Assembly: GCF_001570625.1 (NCBI RefSeq)
Contig: NZ_BBQT01000002.1
Coordinates: 62,001-126,000 of the forward strand
DNA: 64,000 nt
Reading direction: 5' to 3'
Origin: Syntrophomonas wolfei subsp. methylbutyratica
GTDB taxonomy: Bacteria > Bacillota > Syntrophomonadia > Syntrophomonadales > Syntrophomonadaceae
Part shown: piece after piece, positions 57,196-64,000 of the stretch
How positions within the stretch are numbered: the stretch's first letter is position 1
How the letters are laid out: each line of letters starts with the position of its first letter
Notes under the pieces: model-generated
What the model saw: only the letters and a program-made list of their open reading frames with translations
What the model was told of the DNA's origin: nothing
Databases searched by the model: none
Program-made: the position numbers and the translations under genes

Positions 57196-57228
57196 TATTA
57201 GCCTGCTGCCAGGCAATTAGTTGTTAAA

Positions 57229-57304
57229 CCCTCCATACCCAGAGGACACAAGCATTGATTATCAACCCCCCATGACCGAGGGGTACAACTGATGAAAAGT
57301 GAGT
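57229..57304 (+). repeat. Dispersed repeat pair, copy 2
   Basis: Shares CCTCCATA, AACCCCCCATGACC-GAGGGG and ATGAAAAGTGAG in the same order with 34590-34650. Confidence 0.6.
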
Positions 57305-57470
57305 TTTTAGGTATTTGAAATAGTATGATGTAGTAAAAAAACCTTAACCCCTTACTTCCTAACTCCTCACTTTTCTTATCAACATATTGGTGAATGCTAC
57401 AAACCTAGCGTAAGAATGCAAGCGGGTATGAGCGGGGTTTGTTTAGCGGGGATGGGAAGGAGCGATGCTG

Positions 57471-58325
57471 ATGATGGATACCCGCCGTCTGGTGCAATGG
57501 CTCTCCGCTATTATCTCCAATGCTTATTTCAAGGGATTTGCCAGCTTGAGCATATATCAGGGAGTGGGCAAAAGAGTCTGCGTACCGGTATTAAATTGCT
57601 ATTCCTGTCCCGGTGCCCTGGGCTCCTGCCCGGTGGGTTCCATGCAATCCCTCCTGGGGGGGTACAAGCAGCAGTTCTCCTTTTATGTAGCGGGTTTATT
57701 GACCGTGGTTGGTGCAGCCAGCGGGCGCCTGGCCTGTGGCTGGCTTTGTCCTTTTGGCCTGGTTCAGGAGCTCCTGGCCCGGATTTCCCGGCGCAAACTG
57801 CATTTGCCAGCCTTGGCAAAGAAATTAAAATACCTGGTATTACTATTAACCATAGTGCTTCCGGTTCTGTGGGTCAATCAAGCCGGGCTGGGGAGTCCTT
57901 ATTTCTGCAAGTTTCTCTGTCCGGCTGGAACATTGGAGGCTGGGCTTCCTCTGGGTTTGGGGCGGCTGGAATTGCGGGCTCTCCTGGGGAGTCTTTTCGC
58001 CTGGAAAGCGGCGGTTTTATTTTTGATTTTGTTTCTGTCTATTATATATTTTCGCCCCTTTTGCCGCAGCCTTTGCCCGCTGGGGGCTTATTATGCTTTG
58101 TTTAACCGGGTTAGCTGGTGGCGCCTGGAAATTAACCCCGAAGACTGTATTGATTGCGGTTGCTGCAGCCAGGTCTGCCCGGTAGAGATAAATGTGCGGG
58201 AAGACCCGAACAGCCCGGAATGCATCCGTTGCCTGCGCTGCAGAGACAACTGCCCGGGCCGGGCTATAAGTTTTGGTCGCAGGGATGAAGCGTTGCTGGC
58301 AAGAATGGAGTGGCCGGAGAGATAA
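57471..58325 (+). CDS. NapH/MauN-like membrane polyferredoxin
   Basis: Membrane Fe-S protein of about 284 residues. Four cysteine-proline motifs sit at helix ends: CYSCPGALGSCPVGS, CGWLCPFGLVQEL, CKFLCPAGTLEA, CRSLCPLGAY. A C-terminal two-cluster ferredoxin has CIDCGCCSQVCPVEI and CIRCLRCRDNCPG. It should move electrons across the membrane to a redox partner outside. The start is taken as ATG 57471 (8 bases after AAGGAG), though 57465 is possible. The Sec-thioredoxin lipoprotein follows, a likely acceptor. Confidence 0.9.
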   Translation: MMDTRRLVQWLSAIISNAYFKGFASLSIYQGVGKRVCVPVLNCYSCPGALGSCPVGSMQSLLGGYKQQFSFYVAGLLTVVGAASGRLACGWLCPFGLVQELLARISRRKLHLPALAKKLKYLVLLLTIVLPVLWVNQAGLGSPYFCKFLCPAGTLEAGLPLGLGRLELRALLGSLFAWKAAVLFLILFLSIIYFRPFCRSLCPLGAYYALFNRVSWWRLEINPEDCIDCGCCSQVCPVEINVREDPNSPECIRCLRCRDNCPGRAISFGRRDEALLARMEWPER

Positions 58326-58489
58326 GCTGACCGGACGCTTATCCTATTCCTCAACACTTATTTTTATCAGAAGGCGAAAAAGATAAGCCGATGGTAAACT
58401 GGTACCGCTATTAATCCCCCAGAAATACAGATAAAAAGAAAATGCTTTATTTTTGGTGTCTGTTCGTTTATGAAAGGAAGCTTATTAAC

Positions 58490-59053
58490 ATGAGAAGAAA
58501 AGTTTTTACCCTCTTGACGCTTATCTTCATATTTTGTTTCTCGCTGCTATCTCTTGGCGGGTGCGGGAACTCAAGCCCGGGGCCGACCGGTGAGCAGCAG
58601 GAGGAACTGCCTAAGGATAAAGAGGGTAAGAGCCAGGAGGAGGCTCCGGTTTTTACCTTGTCTCAATTGGAGAGCGGGGAAGAGACGGATTTCCCGCTTG
58701 ATTTCCGGGGGCAAAAGGTCCTGCTACTGTTCTTCTCTTTGGGATGACCCGGCTGTGTGGACGAAGTGCTGCAGTTGCAGCCATTAATCAAGGAGTGGAG
58801 CCAAAAAGACAACTTCCAGATGGTCTTGGTTAGTTCTGATGCAGCCGAGGATATGCAGGCTTTTCTGGAGGAGAACCCGCTGGAGACAGTTAGCGTGTTA
58901 ATGGACCCAGGGGGTGAAGCGGGCAGAATCTACCGGGTCCAGTTCCTGCCTACCAGCTTTTTGCTTAACGAAGAGGGGCAAATCGAGCAGTCCTTGGTAG
59001 GCTGGGACAGTAAAAAGGGTCCAGCCAAGCTGGAAGAATGGTTGAATAAGTAA
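58490..59053 (+). CDS. Selenocysteine thioredoxin-like lipoprotein (UxxC)
   Basis: Protein of 187 residues when TGA at 58745-58747 is read as Sec. A lipobox (SLLSLGGC-GNSS) follows the signal helix. The core is LLLFFSLG-U-PGC-VDEV, so Sec86 and Cys89 make a UxxC redox pair in a thioredoxin fold. The rest, FLPTSFLLNEEGQIEQSLVGW, is typical of TlpA/AhpC-like folds and has the cis-Pro motif. Upstream of the UGA the frame has no credible start for the second half alone. It should receive electrons from the NapH-like protein upstream and reduce an extracellular thiol or peroxide. Start ATG 58490 has GAAAGGAAG. Confidence 0.9.
58751..58782 (+). promoter_or_regulatory. Candidate SECIS hairpin in selenothioredoxin gene
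   Basis: GGCTG (58751-58755) and CAGCC (58778-58782) can close a hairpin just after the UGA. The interior is not well paired by eye, so this is weaker than in selD. Confidence 0.45.
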
Positions 59054-59127
59054 AATACCAGCCCTGGGGTGTTTTAGGGTTTATTGAGATGACCCAAAGG
59101 GGTTATAGCGATAGGTATTCTTTTTCC

Positions 59128-59541
59128 CTATCTTTCATAAATTAGTACCCTTTCTTCCATAACCCGTTTTTGAACCCTTTCTTTCAAGTCATCTTGAACG
59201 ACAGATACTTTAATTTTAGAAATATTATTTAATTCTTTGGTAAGTTTGAATTCTTCATCAAAGCTAAGATAGGCCTGGCTCTCAAGTGGTAATATTTGTA
59301 TATCAATATCGCTTTTGATAGTATGGTCACCTCTGGCATAAGAGCCAAATAAATAGGCTTTCGATATATTGTATTTTTCTAAAACCGGTCTAAATTGGGT
59401 CTTTATATCTTCAATAGTTGGCATTTGAAGTTCTAGCTGCTCAGCCAGGGTATTTAAATAATTATAAATATCCGGGTAGACTTCTTCCGGCAAAAGTCTA
59501 ACCGCTTGGATTAATATATCCTCGCTTAATCCGGTTGACAT
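59128..59541 (-). CDS. MNT-type nucleotidyltransferase
   Basis: Protein of 137 residues with an N-terminal helical part and a minimal nucleotidyltransferase domain: AYLFGSYARGDHTIKSDIDIQIL, the GSxxRG...DxD signature. ATG 59541 follows GGAAGGAGG. Such proteins often act with a HEPN toxin, but none is adjacent. It separates the selenothioredoxin gene from an 87-bp copy of its 3' end, so it may have arrived by insertion between duplicated sequence. Confidence 0.85.
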   Translation of the reverse strand: MSTGLSEDILIQAVRLLPEEVYPDIYNYLNTLAEQLELQMPTIEDIKTQFRPVLEKYNISKAYLFGSYARGDHTIKSDIDIQILPLESQAYLSFDEEFKLTKELNNISKIKVSVVQDDLKERVQKRVMEERVLIYER

Positions 59542-59633
59542 AGCTGTTGTGCCTCCTTCCAAAATCTCTGTATATATTTTACATTATAGCATGCAATTAT
59601 AGTAGGCCGGCAAGTATCGTTGGCAAAGAATAT

Positions 59634-59720
59634 AACGAAAAGGGGCAAATCGAGCAGTCCTTGGTAGGCTGGGACAGCAAAAAGGGTTGGGCCAGGCTGG
59701 AAGAATGGTTGAAAAGTTGA
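59634..59720 (+). pseudogene. Duplicated 3' end of the selenothioredoxin gene
   Basis: 87 bases, the same length as and closely matching 58967-59053, including stop: NEKGQIEQSLVGWDSKKGWARLEEWLKS. It has no upstream part. The match is almost exact in its first 50 bases and then drifts. It is a remnant of a paralogue or a duplication. Confidence 0.85.
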
Positions 59721-59753
59721 TTGGCAGGTGAGCAGGGGATATAATTGTTAAGA

Positions 59754-59796
59754 GCGCTGTGAAGAAACTGCTCCGCAGTTTCTTCCAATGCTTTAA
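59754..59796 (+). repeat. Short hairpin repeat, copy 2
   Basis: GCGCTGTGAAGAAACTGCTCCGCAGTTTC then TTCCAATGCTTTAA. It pairs with 8788-8830; differences in the loop (CTCCG against CTTCA) keep the stem perfect. Confidence 0.75.
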
Positions 59797-59870
59797 GTTA
59801 ATGAGAAATATAGGGCAAGCTGTTCCGGATATGGTAGAGCAGGAAGCCTTTTTGAGGGAGGATGGTGCAG

Positions 59871-61625
59871 ATGGAAGATAAAAGCAATATCAAGGAAAAT
59901 AAGGAGAAGACTCCGGCGGCGGAAAATATTGCCGCCCGGCCGGTTAATTTTATCCAAAATATCATCAGCGAAGACTTGAAGGCAGGCAAGAACGGGGGCC
60001 GGGTACATACGCGCTTTCCTCCCGAGCCCAACGGCTACCTCCATATCGGACATGCCAAGTCCATTTGCCTGAATTTCGGCCTGGCGGCGGCCAATGGGGG
60101 CATTACCAACCTGCGCTTTGATGATACCAACCCCAGCAAGGAAGAGCTGGAATATGTGGAATCAATTCAAGAAGATGTCCGCTGGCTGGGGTTTGATTGG
60201 GAGGACCGCCTTTTCTATGCTTCCGATTACTTTGAAGACCTTTACCAGTATGCAATCGGCCTGATAAAAGCCGGCAAGGCTTATGTCTGTGATTTGAGTG
60301 CCCAGGAAATCAGAGACTACCGGGGTACGCTGACGGAAGCGGGCAAAGAAAGCCCTTACCGCAATCGTTCGGTGGAAGAAAACCTGGAGCTTTTTGCCCG
60401 TATGCGGTCGGGGGAATTCGCTGATGGTTCCCGCGTGCTTCGCGCCCGTATAGACATGGCTTCGCCCAACTTGAATATGCGCGACCCGGTACTCTACCGA
60501 ATTTTGCGCGCCACCCATCATCGCAGCGGGGACAATTGGTGCATCTATCCCATGTATGATTATGCCCATCCCCTCTCCGATGCTTTTGAAAATATAACCC
60601 ATTCGGTCTGTACGCTGGAATTTGCCGACCACCGGCCTCTATATGACTGGGTCTTGGATGCGCTGCCCTTGGAAGCATACCCGCGGAAAGTCGAGGGACG
60701 TCCGCAGCAGATTGAATTTGCCCGTCTTAACTTGAGCTACACGGTTATGAGCAAGCGCAAGCTCCGGGAACTGGTGGAAGAGGGTTATATTGAGGGTTGG
60801 GACGACCCGCGCATGCCGACTATTTCCGGGCTGCGGCGGCGGGGCTACACGGCGGAATCCATACGCGACTTCTGCGAGCGCATCGGTGTGGCCAAAAGGA
60901 ACAGCATGGTGGATATTGCTCTTCTGGAACATTGCATCCGGGAGGATTTAAATATCCGGGCACCCCGGATAATGGCTGTGCTCCGGCCTTTGCGGGTGAT
61001 AATAGACAACTATCCCGCGGAACAGGTAGAATGGCTGGAAACAGAGAATAACCAGGAGAATCCGGCCATGGGCAGCCGGCAAATACCCTTTTCCCGGGAA
61101 ATATATATCGAGCAGGAAGACTTTATGGAAGACCCGCCGAAGAAATTCTTCCGCCTGCGGCCAGGCGGGGAGATCCGGCTGAAAAGCGCCTACATTATTA
61201 AGTGTGAAGAAGTGATAAAGGACGAAAGAACTGGGGAAATAATCGAGCTGCACTGCAGTTATGACCCGGATTCCCGCAGCGGCGGCCCCAACAGCGGTCG
61301 CAAGGTCAAAGGGACTTCCCACTGGGTGTCTGCTGCTCATGCCGTAGCGGCTGAAGTCCGGCTTTACGAGCAGCTCTTTTTGCACGAAAATCCGGACGAA
61401 ATGGAAGGGGATTATAAGGAGCAATTGAACCCTGATTCGCTGCTGCGATTATCCTCCTGTATGCTGGAGCCCAGTATCAGGGAGGCGGCTCCGGGAAGCC
61501 GCTTCCAGTTCCTGCGCCAGGGTTATTTCTATATTGATCCCGTTGATTCCAAGGAGGGGCGATTGTTTATAAACCGCATTGTCTCCCTGCGCGACTCCTG
61601 GGCCAAAGCGCAAAAAAAGATGTAG
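59871..61625 (+). CDS. glnS: Glutaminyl-tRNA synthetase
   Basis: Class I synthetase of 584 residues, charging tRNA-Gln. [21 protein letters not shown] carries the HIGH motif near the N-terminus; [10 protein letters not shown] is the KMSKS equivalent near 285. The C-terminal half is the two-barrel anticodon-binding region. The start is ATG 59871, with GAGGGAGG 9 bases upstream; ATG 59862 is too close to the site. Clostridia with GlnS may have lost or kept GatCAB; not decidable here. Confidence 0.95.
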   Translation: MEDKSNIKENKEKTPAAENIAARPVNFIQNIISEDLKAGKNGGRVHTRFPPEPNGYLHIGHAKSICLNFGLAAANGGITNLRFDDTNPSKEELEYVESIQEDVRWLGFDWEDRLFYASDYFEDLYQYAIGLIKAGKAYVCDLSAQEIRDYRGTLTEAGKESPYRNRSVEENLELFARMRSGEFADGSRVLRARIDMASPNLNMRDPVLYRILRATHHRSGDNWCIYPMYDYAHPLSDAFENITHSVCTLEFADHRPLYDWVLDALPLEAYPRKVEGRPQQIEFARLNLSYTVMSKRKLRELVEEGYIEGWDDPRMPTISGLRRRGYTAESIRDFCERIGVAKRNSMVDIALLEHCIREDLNIRAPRIMAVLRPLRVIIDNYPAEQVEWLETENNQENPAMGSRQIPFSREIYIEQEDFMEDPPKKFFRLRPGGEIRLKSAYIIKCEEVIKDERTGEIIELHCSYDPDSRSGGPNSGRKVKGTSHWVSAAHAVAAEVRLYEQLFLHENPDEMEGDYKEQLNPDSLLRLSSCMLEPSIREAAPGSRFQFLRQGYFYIDPVDSKEGRLFINRIVSLRDSWAKAQKKM

Positions 61626-61672
61626 AGGCGGGTACAGTAAGTCAGGGGACGCTTCTTCGACAAAAAATAAAG

Positions 61673-61708
61673 AGCTCAGCAAAACCCTGGATAGGGTGGA
61701 GCTGAGCT
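61673..61708 (+). terminator. Hairpin after glnS
   Basis: AGCTCAGC / GCTGAGCT, 8 bp, enclosing CCCT-GGAT-AGGG. No strong U-tract follows (TAATATC), so termination is uncertain. Confidence 0.5.
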
Positions 61709-61849
61709 TAATATCTCAGATAACAAACCACTGTTTATGGTTTTTATGATAGATTGAGCCTTAATTAAGCTGGCAGGATAAGGGACATAGTATATTACCG
61801 CTTGCAGCGGCATCCATCGGAGCAGTTCCCTGGTATTCAATATATTGTA

Positions 61850-62077
61850 TTATTCAGGGTTGGGAACGATCAACGTGCCCTCGTGGATTAAAGCATCTAT
61901 GAGTGCGTCAAATAGGTCATCTTCATTGGCGAAACTAAAATAGACATCTACCCACTTGGTCTGGTTGGGTGAGAACTTATCCCGTAAATCAAACGGAATT
62001 TCTACGCTCCAATTATCATCGACTTCAAGCTTCTGTAATACCGGAATTATTACTTTGTGGTTATCTGTTTTGCTCAT
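61850..62077 (-). CDS. Hypothetical protein, 75 aa
   Basis: Soluble acidic protein: VIIPVLQKLEVDDNWSVEIPFDLRD and VYFSFANEDDLFDALIDALIHEG. ATG 62077 has an AAAGGAAGG site. No family recognised, no membrane segment. It lies between glnS and MITE-like copy E. Confidence 0.6.
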   Translation of the reverse strand: MSKTDNHKVIIPVLQKLEVDDNWSVEIPFDLRDKFSPNQTKWVDVYFSFANEDDLFDALIDALIHEGTLIVPNPE

Positions 62078-62305
62078 AGCAACCTTCCTTTCATTCCTTT
62101 CAGTCCAAGCGACTCAATAATTTTGCCTATTATCAAAACGTCCGGATTATATAAAATTTAATTTTCACCCCCTTCTAGTCCCTTTCCGAATAAGATCAGC
62201 CTCAAGGTACAAGCAATATAACAAGGGCAGAATTATGTCAATATAGAACACTTGACGTTGACAGCAATCCGTAGATATAAAGTATCTTAACTTCTTGCAG
62301 ATATT

Positions 62306-62677
62306 GATTCCGCTGCAAAAAGTAATAATTATGCATTCGCTTGCGTAAATATTCCGCTCCAGCGTCCTTAATAGCGACCGAAGGGAGCATCAGTTGTGCC
62401 CGACAGGGCGCTACGCATGGGCAACACCTACGGCTTATCTCGCGGCTCAAGGGGTACCGTGCTAATCTCCCGTCCATGGGAGGCAACCTTAATAGTGACA
62501 CCCTCCAGGGCGGAACACCAGGCGTACCCGAAGGGTGAAGCGCTCTCGCGACCTCCTGTCGCTCGCCCCCTTTCGCCTGTTCGCCTTCGCCGGGTGTTGC
62601 ATCCATGCTTCGCCAACGCTCGCTTTGTATATTTATGCAACCCTTATGCAACAAAAAGGGGTTTTTGCAGTAGAACC
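62306..62677 (-). mobile_element. MITE-like element, copy E (372 bp, full length, inverse orientation)
   Basis: The right end GTTTTTGCAGTAGAACC is the complement of the left end of copy A, and the left end GATTCCGCTGCAAAAAGTAAT matches A's right end. The interior is close to copy A along its whole length in reverse orientation. Flanking CAGATATT and ATAATTCA do not form a clear duplication. It lies 5 bases from the nitroreductase stop. Confidence 0.85.
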
Positions 62678-62682
62678 ATAAT

Positions 62683-63258
62683 TCAGATTATTACATACCT
62701 GCCTTCCTTTCTTTGGGGAGCTTTTGGTGTGTAGGCAGGATAGCCGAAAGTTACAGCTGCAATAAACTCACCATGTTCAGCTGCATATTTGCGGCGTAAT
62801 TCTTCATCCATTCCCGCGCGCATGGGCGCAGTCATCCAGCAGGAACCGATGCCCATGTCATAAGCCGCTAAGAGCATATTCTGGACTGCGGCGCTTACGC
62901 CCTCAATGACACTTTTCTTGTCAGGATAATCTTGTTTTAACATAAAGGCGAGAATGCAACACTGTGCGCCCCCCAGGCTGTTTAGAAATACCTTTGTTTC
63001 GGCGATAGTCGCAGGGTGATTGGCAAAACGTTCATTTAGCACAGGTTCAAATTCATCATATACATCGCTCATGAAAGTACGGAATTCTTCAAGTTTTTCC
63101 GTACTCTTAATCACGACAAAGTACCATGGTTGAAGATCTATGGCCGAGGGAGCATATAAGCCGGCTGTAATTATGTCCTGAACATCCGAGTCGTTTAAGG
63201 ATTGGTCTGTATACCTTCGCACACTTCTTCTACCGATAATGGCATCTTTTGTTTCCAT
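62683..63258 (-). CDS. Nitroreductase family protein
   Basis: FMN-dependent oxidoreductase of 191 residues. METKDAIIGRRSVRRYTDQSLNDSDV with the RRSVR motif is typical, then LYAPSAIDLQPWYFVVI, and GIGSCWMTAP near 145. It starts at ATG 63258, 6 bases after GGGGAGG. Its C-terminus abuts MITE copy E. A TetR gene and a near-palindrome upstream suggest regulation by that repressor. Its substrate is not evident. Confidence 0.92.
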   Translation of the reverse strand: METKDAIIGRRSVRRYTDQSLNDSDVQDIITAGLYAPSAIDLQPWYFVVIKSTEKLEEFRTFMSDVYDEFEPVLNERFANHPATIAETKVFLNSLGGAQCCILAFMLKQDYPDKKSVIEGVSAAVQNMLLAAYDMGIGSCWMTAPMRAGMDEELRRKYAAEHGEFIAAVTFGYPAYTPKAPQRKEGRYVII

Positions 63259-63350
63259 AATCATCCTCCCCGAAATAGTTTGATACCGCAGCTGCAGATG
63301 TAACATAAACCAACTAACCCATATGCCAGCCTACATCCCAGCTATGGCTC

Positions 63351-63368
63351 TGAATGTACGTACGTTCA
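63351..63368. promoter_or_regulatory. Candidate TetR operator
   Basis: TGAATGTACGTACGTTCA, an 18-base near-perfect palindrome (16 of 18), between the TetR gene end and the nitroreductase start. TetR-family operators with TGAACG / CGTTCA arms are common. Confidence 0.6.
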
Positions 63369-63402
63369 CTCAAGAAAACAAACAACCCTTTTACCGTCTT
63401 GT

Positions 63403-64000
63403 TCAGAATTCTTCTGGCTTTTTTAATAATCCTTTAGCCAGTGTTTCATGGAAAGATACGACCATTTCAATCATCTCTTGTTTTGATATGGTCTTTAGAA
63501 CGACCCACTTATACAAAAGGAATTTCTCCGTAGCCAGGATAGAATGAGCCAGGGGGGAAATCCAAACTTTATTAAAAACACCTTTCTGTATACCAAACTC
63601 GATATTATTTGAATAGAATTCAATTAATTTATCTTCAAATTGCTTTATACATTGATCAATAGGGTCACTTGCTCCTGCAACTCTGCTATATATTTCCGAC
63701 AGGGCTTCGTTTTCGGCAAATAATTCCATGGTAATTCGCTTGGTCTCAACAAATCTTTTATAAAGGTCTTGTTCTTTTGTCCAGTATTCAGAGAATTGTT
63801 TAATAATTCGTTCGGCAAACTCTTCTAAAAGCGCCTTTAAGACATCTTCCTTGTCAATGAAGTAGTTATAAAATGTGCCTGTTCCGAAACCCGATCTGGC
63901 AATAATGTCGCGAATGGCCGTATTATAATAACCCTTCTCGACAAACAGATGCATTGCGCATTCCAGGAATATTTGGCGTTTTTCTTTGTCTTGCTTGAAT
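63403..64000 (-). CDS. TetR family regulator, 5'-truncated by window end
   Basis: The frame is open to the window end, so the start lies beyond. The visible part begins FKQDKEKRQIFLECAMHLFVEKGYYNTAIRDIIARSGFGTGTFYNYFIDKEDVL, the classic TetR DNA-binding helix-turn-helix. The rest is the ligand-binding helical domain, with no family ligand to name. It precedes the nitroreductase on the same strand and likely controls it. Confidence 0.92.
   Translation of the reverse strand, partial: FKQDKEKRQIFLECAMHLFVEKGYYNTAIRDIIARSGFGTGTFYNYFIDKEDVLKALLEEFAERIIKQFSEYWTKEQDLYKRFVETKRITMELFAENEALSEIYSRVAGASDPIDQCIKQFEDKLIEFYSNNIEFGIQKGVFNKVWISPLAHSILATEKFLLYKWVVLKTISKQEMIEMVVSFHETLAKGLLKKPEEF

Noticed and set aside
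57416-58105. 229-residue ORF overlapping the polyferredoxin
   Set aside because: A frame-shifted shadow of the NapH-like gene with no domain.
58757-59053. Separate gene starting with MDEVLQLQ
   Set aside because: It lacks a ribosome site and is the second half of a thioredoxin fold continuing through the Sec UGA.
62238-62734. 138-residue ORF in MITE copy E
   Set aside because: It coincides with the element and is not kept in the other copies.

Overview
The window looks like chromosome of a Gram-positive, anaerobic, spore-former-type Clostridia, most like Syntrophomonas or a close relative (inference). Reasons: strong GGAGG ribosome sites with many TTG/GTG starts; the rpsF-ssb-rpsR-MazG-like-DUF2232-rplI-lonC-purA order; a SCIFF peptide with its radical SAM maturase; SLH-domain surface proteins; and a selenocysteine system (tRNA-Sec, Sec-containing SelD and a Sec-containing thioredoxin-like lipoprotein).

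Layout. 1-2.8 kb: end of a branched-chain amino acid ABC transporter (livM, livG, livF) and a CBS-ACT sensor. 2.8-3.5 kb: tRNA-Sec with a good promoter. 3.6-7.1 kb: a minus-strand PAS histidine kinase and a response regulator with a degenerate HD-GYP domain. 7.3-18.9 kb: housekeeping genes (TVP38 membrane protein, CvpA, M18 aminopeptidase, selD, DUF951, the ribosomal/ssb operon, rplI, lonC, purA, tRNA-Val). 19-31.8 kb: accessory cell-surface region with large secreted proteins (SbsA-type Ig domains, CnaB/FnIII/NHL/LRR, SLH-FecR-prolyl oligopeptidase), a decayed stretch and a group II intron 3' fragment. 31.8-37 kb: an orphan substrate-binding lipoprotein, two tandem TiaS-like (DDTD motif) proteins and a PAS-GGDEF-HD-GYP regulator. 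37.5-46.6 kb: a PHP phosphoesterase and two tandem, paralogous ABC importers with double-length permeases. 46.7-48.8 kb: a pst deletion scar, an AbrB/PIN toxin-antitoxin pair, an integrase remnant and tRNA-Gly. 48.8-56.9 kb: SCIFF and maturase, LysM-G5-M23 peptidase, trxB-like reductase, peptidase MA, murA, a stand-alone Ig protein, rlmH and YbjQ. 57-59.7 kb: a CD1871A-type CxxC peptide, a NapH-like polyferredoxin and the selenocysteine thioredoxin lipoprotein. 59.8-64 kb: glnS, a small hypothetical protein, a nitroreductase and a TetR regulator cut by the window end.

The most striking unexplained structure is a family of five interspersed non-coding elements (91-372 bp) with imperfect inverted termini beginning GA(C/T)TC-N2-CTGCAAAAA. 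Two copies are flanked by perfect 8-bp direct repeats. They are MITE-like, carry no credible ORF, and are full of short tetraloop hairpins. Other dispersed structures include a hairpin pair at 8788 and 59754, a repeat pair at 34590 and 57229, and a strongly folded stretch at 55733-55840.

Two genes are split by in-frame UGA and are best read through as selenoproteins: selD (10739-11776) and the thioredoxin-like gene (58490-59053). All functional calls are from reading the translated sequence by eye; no database search was run.
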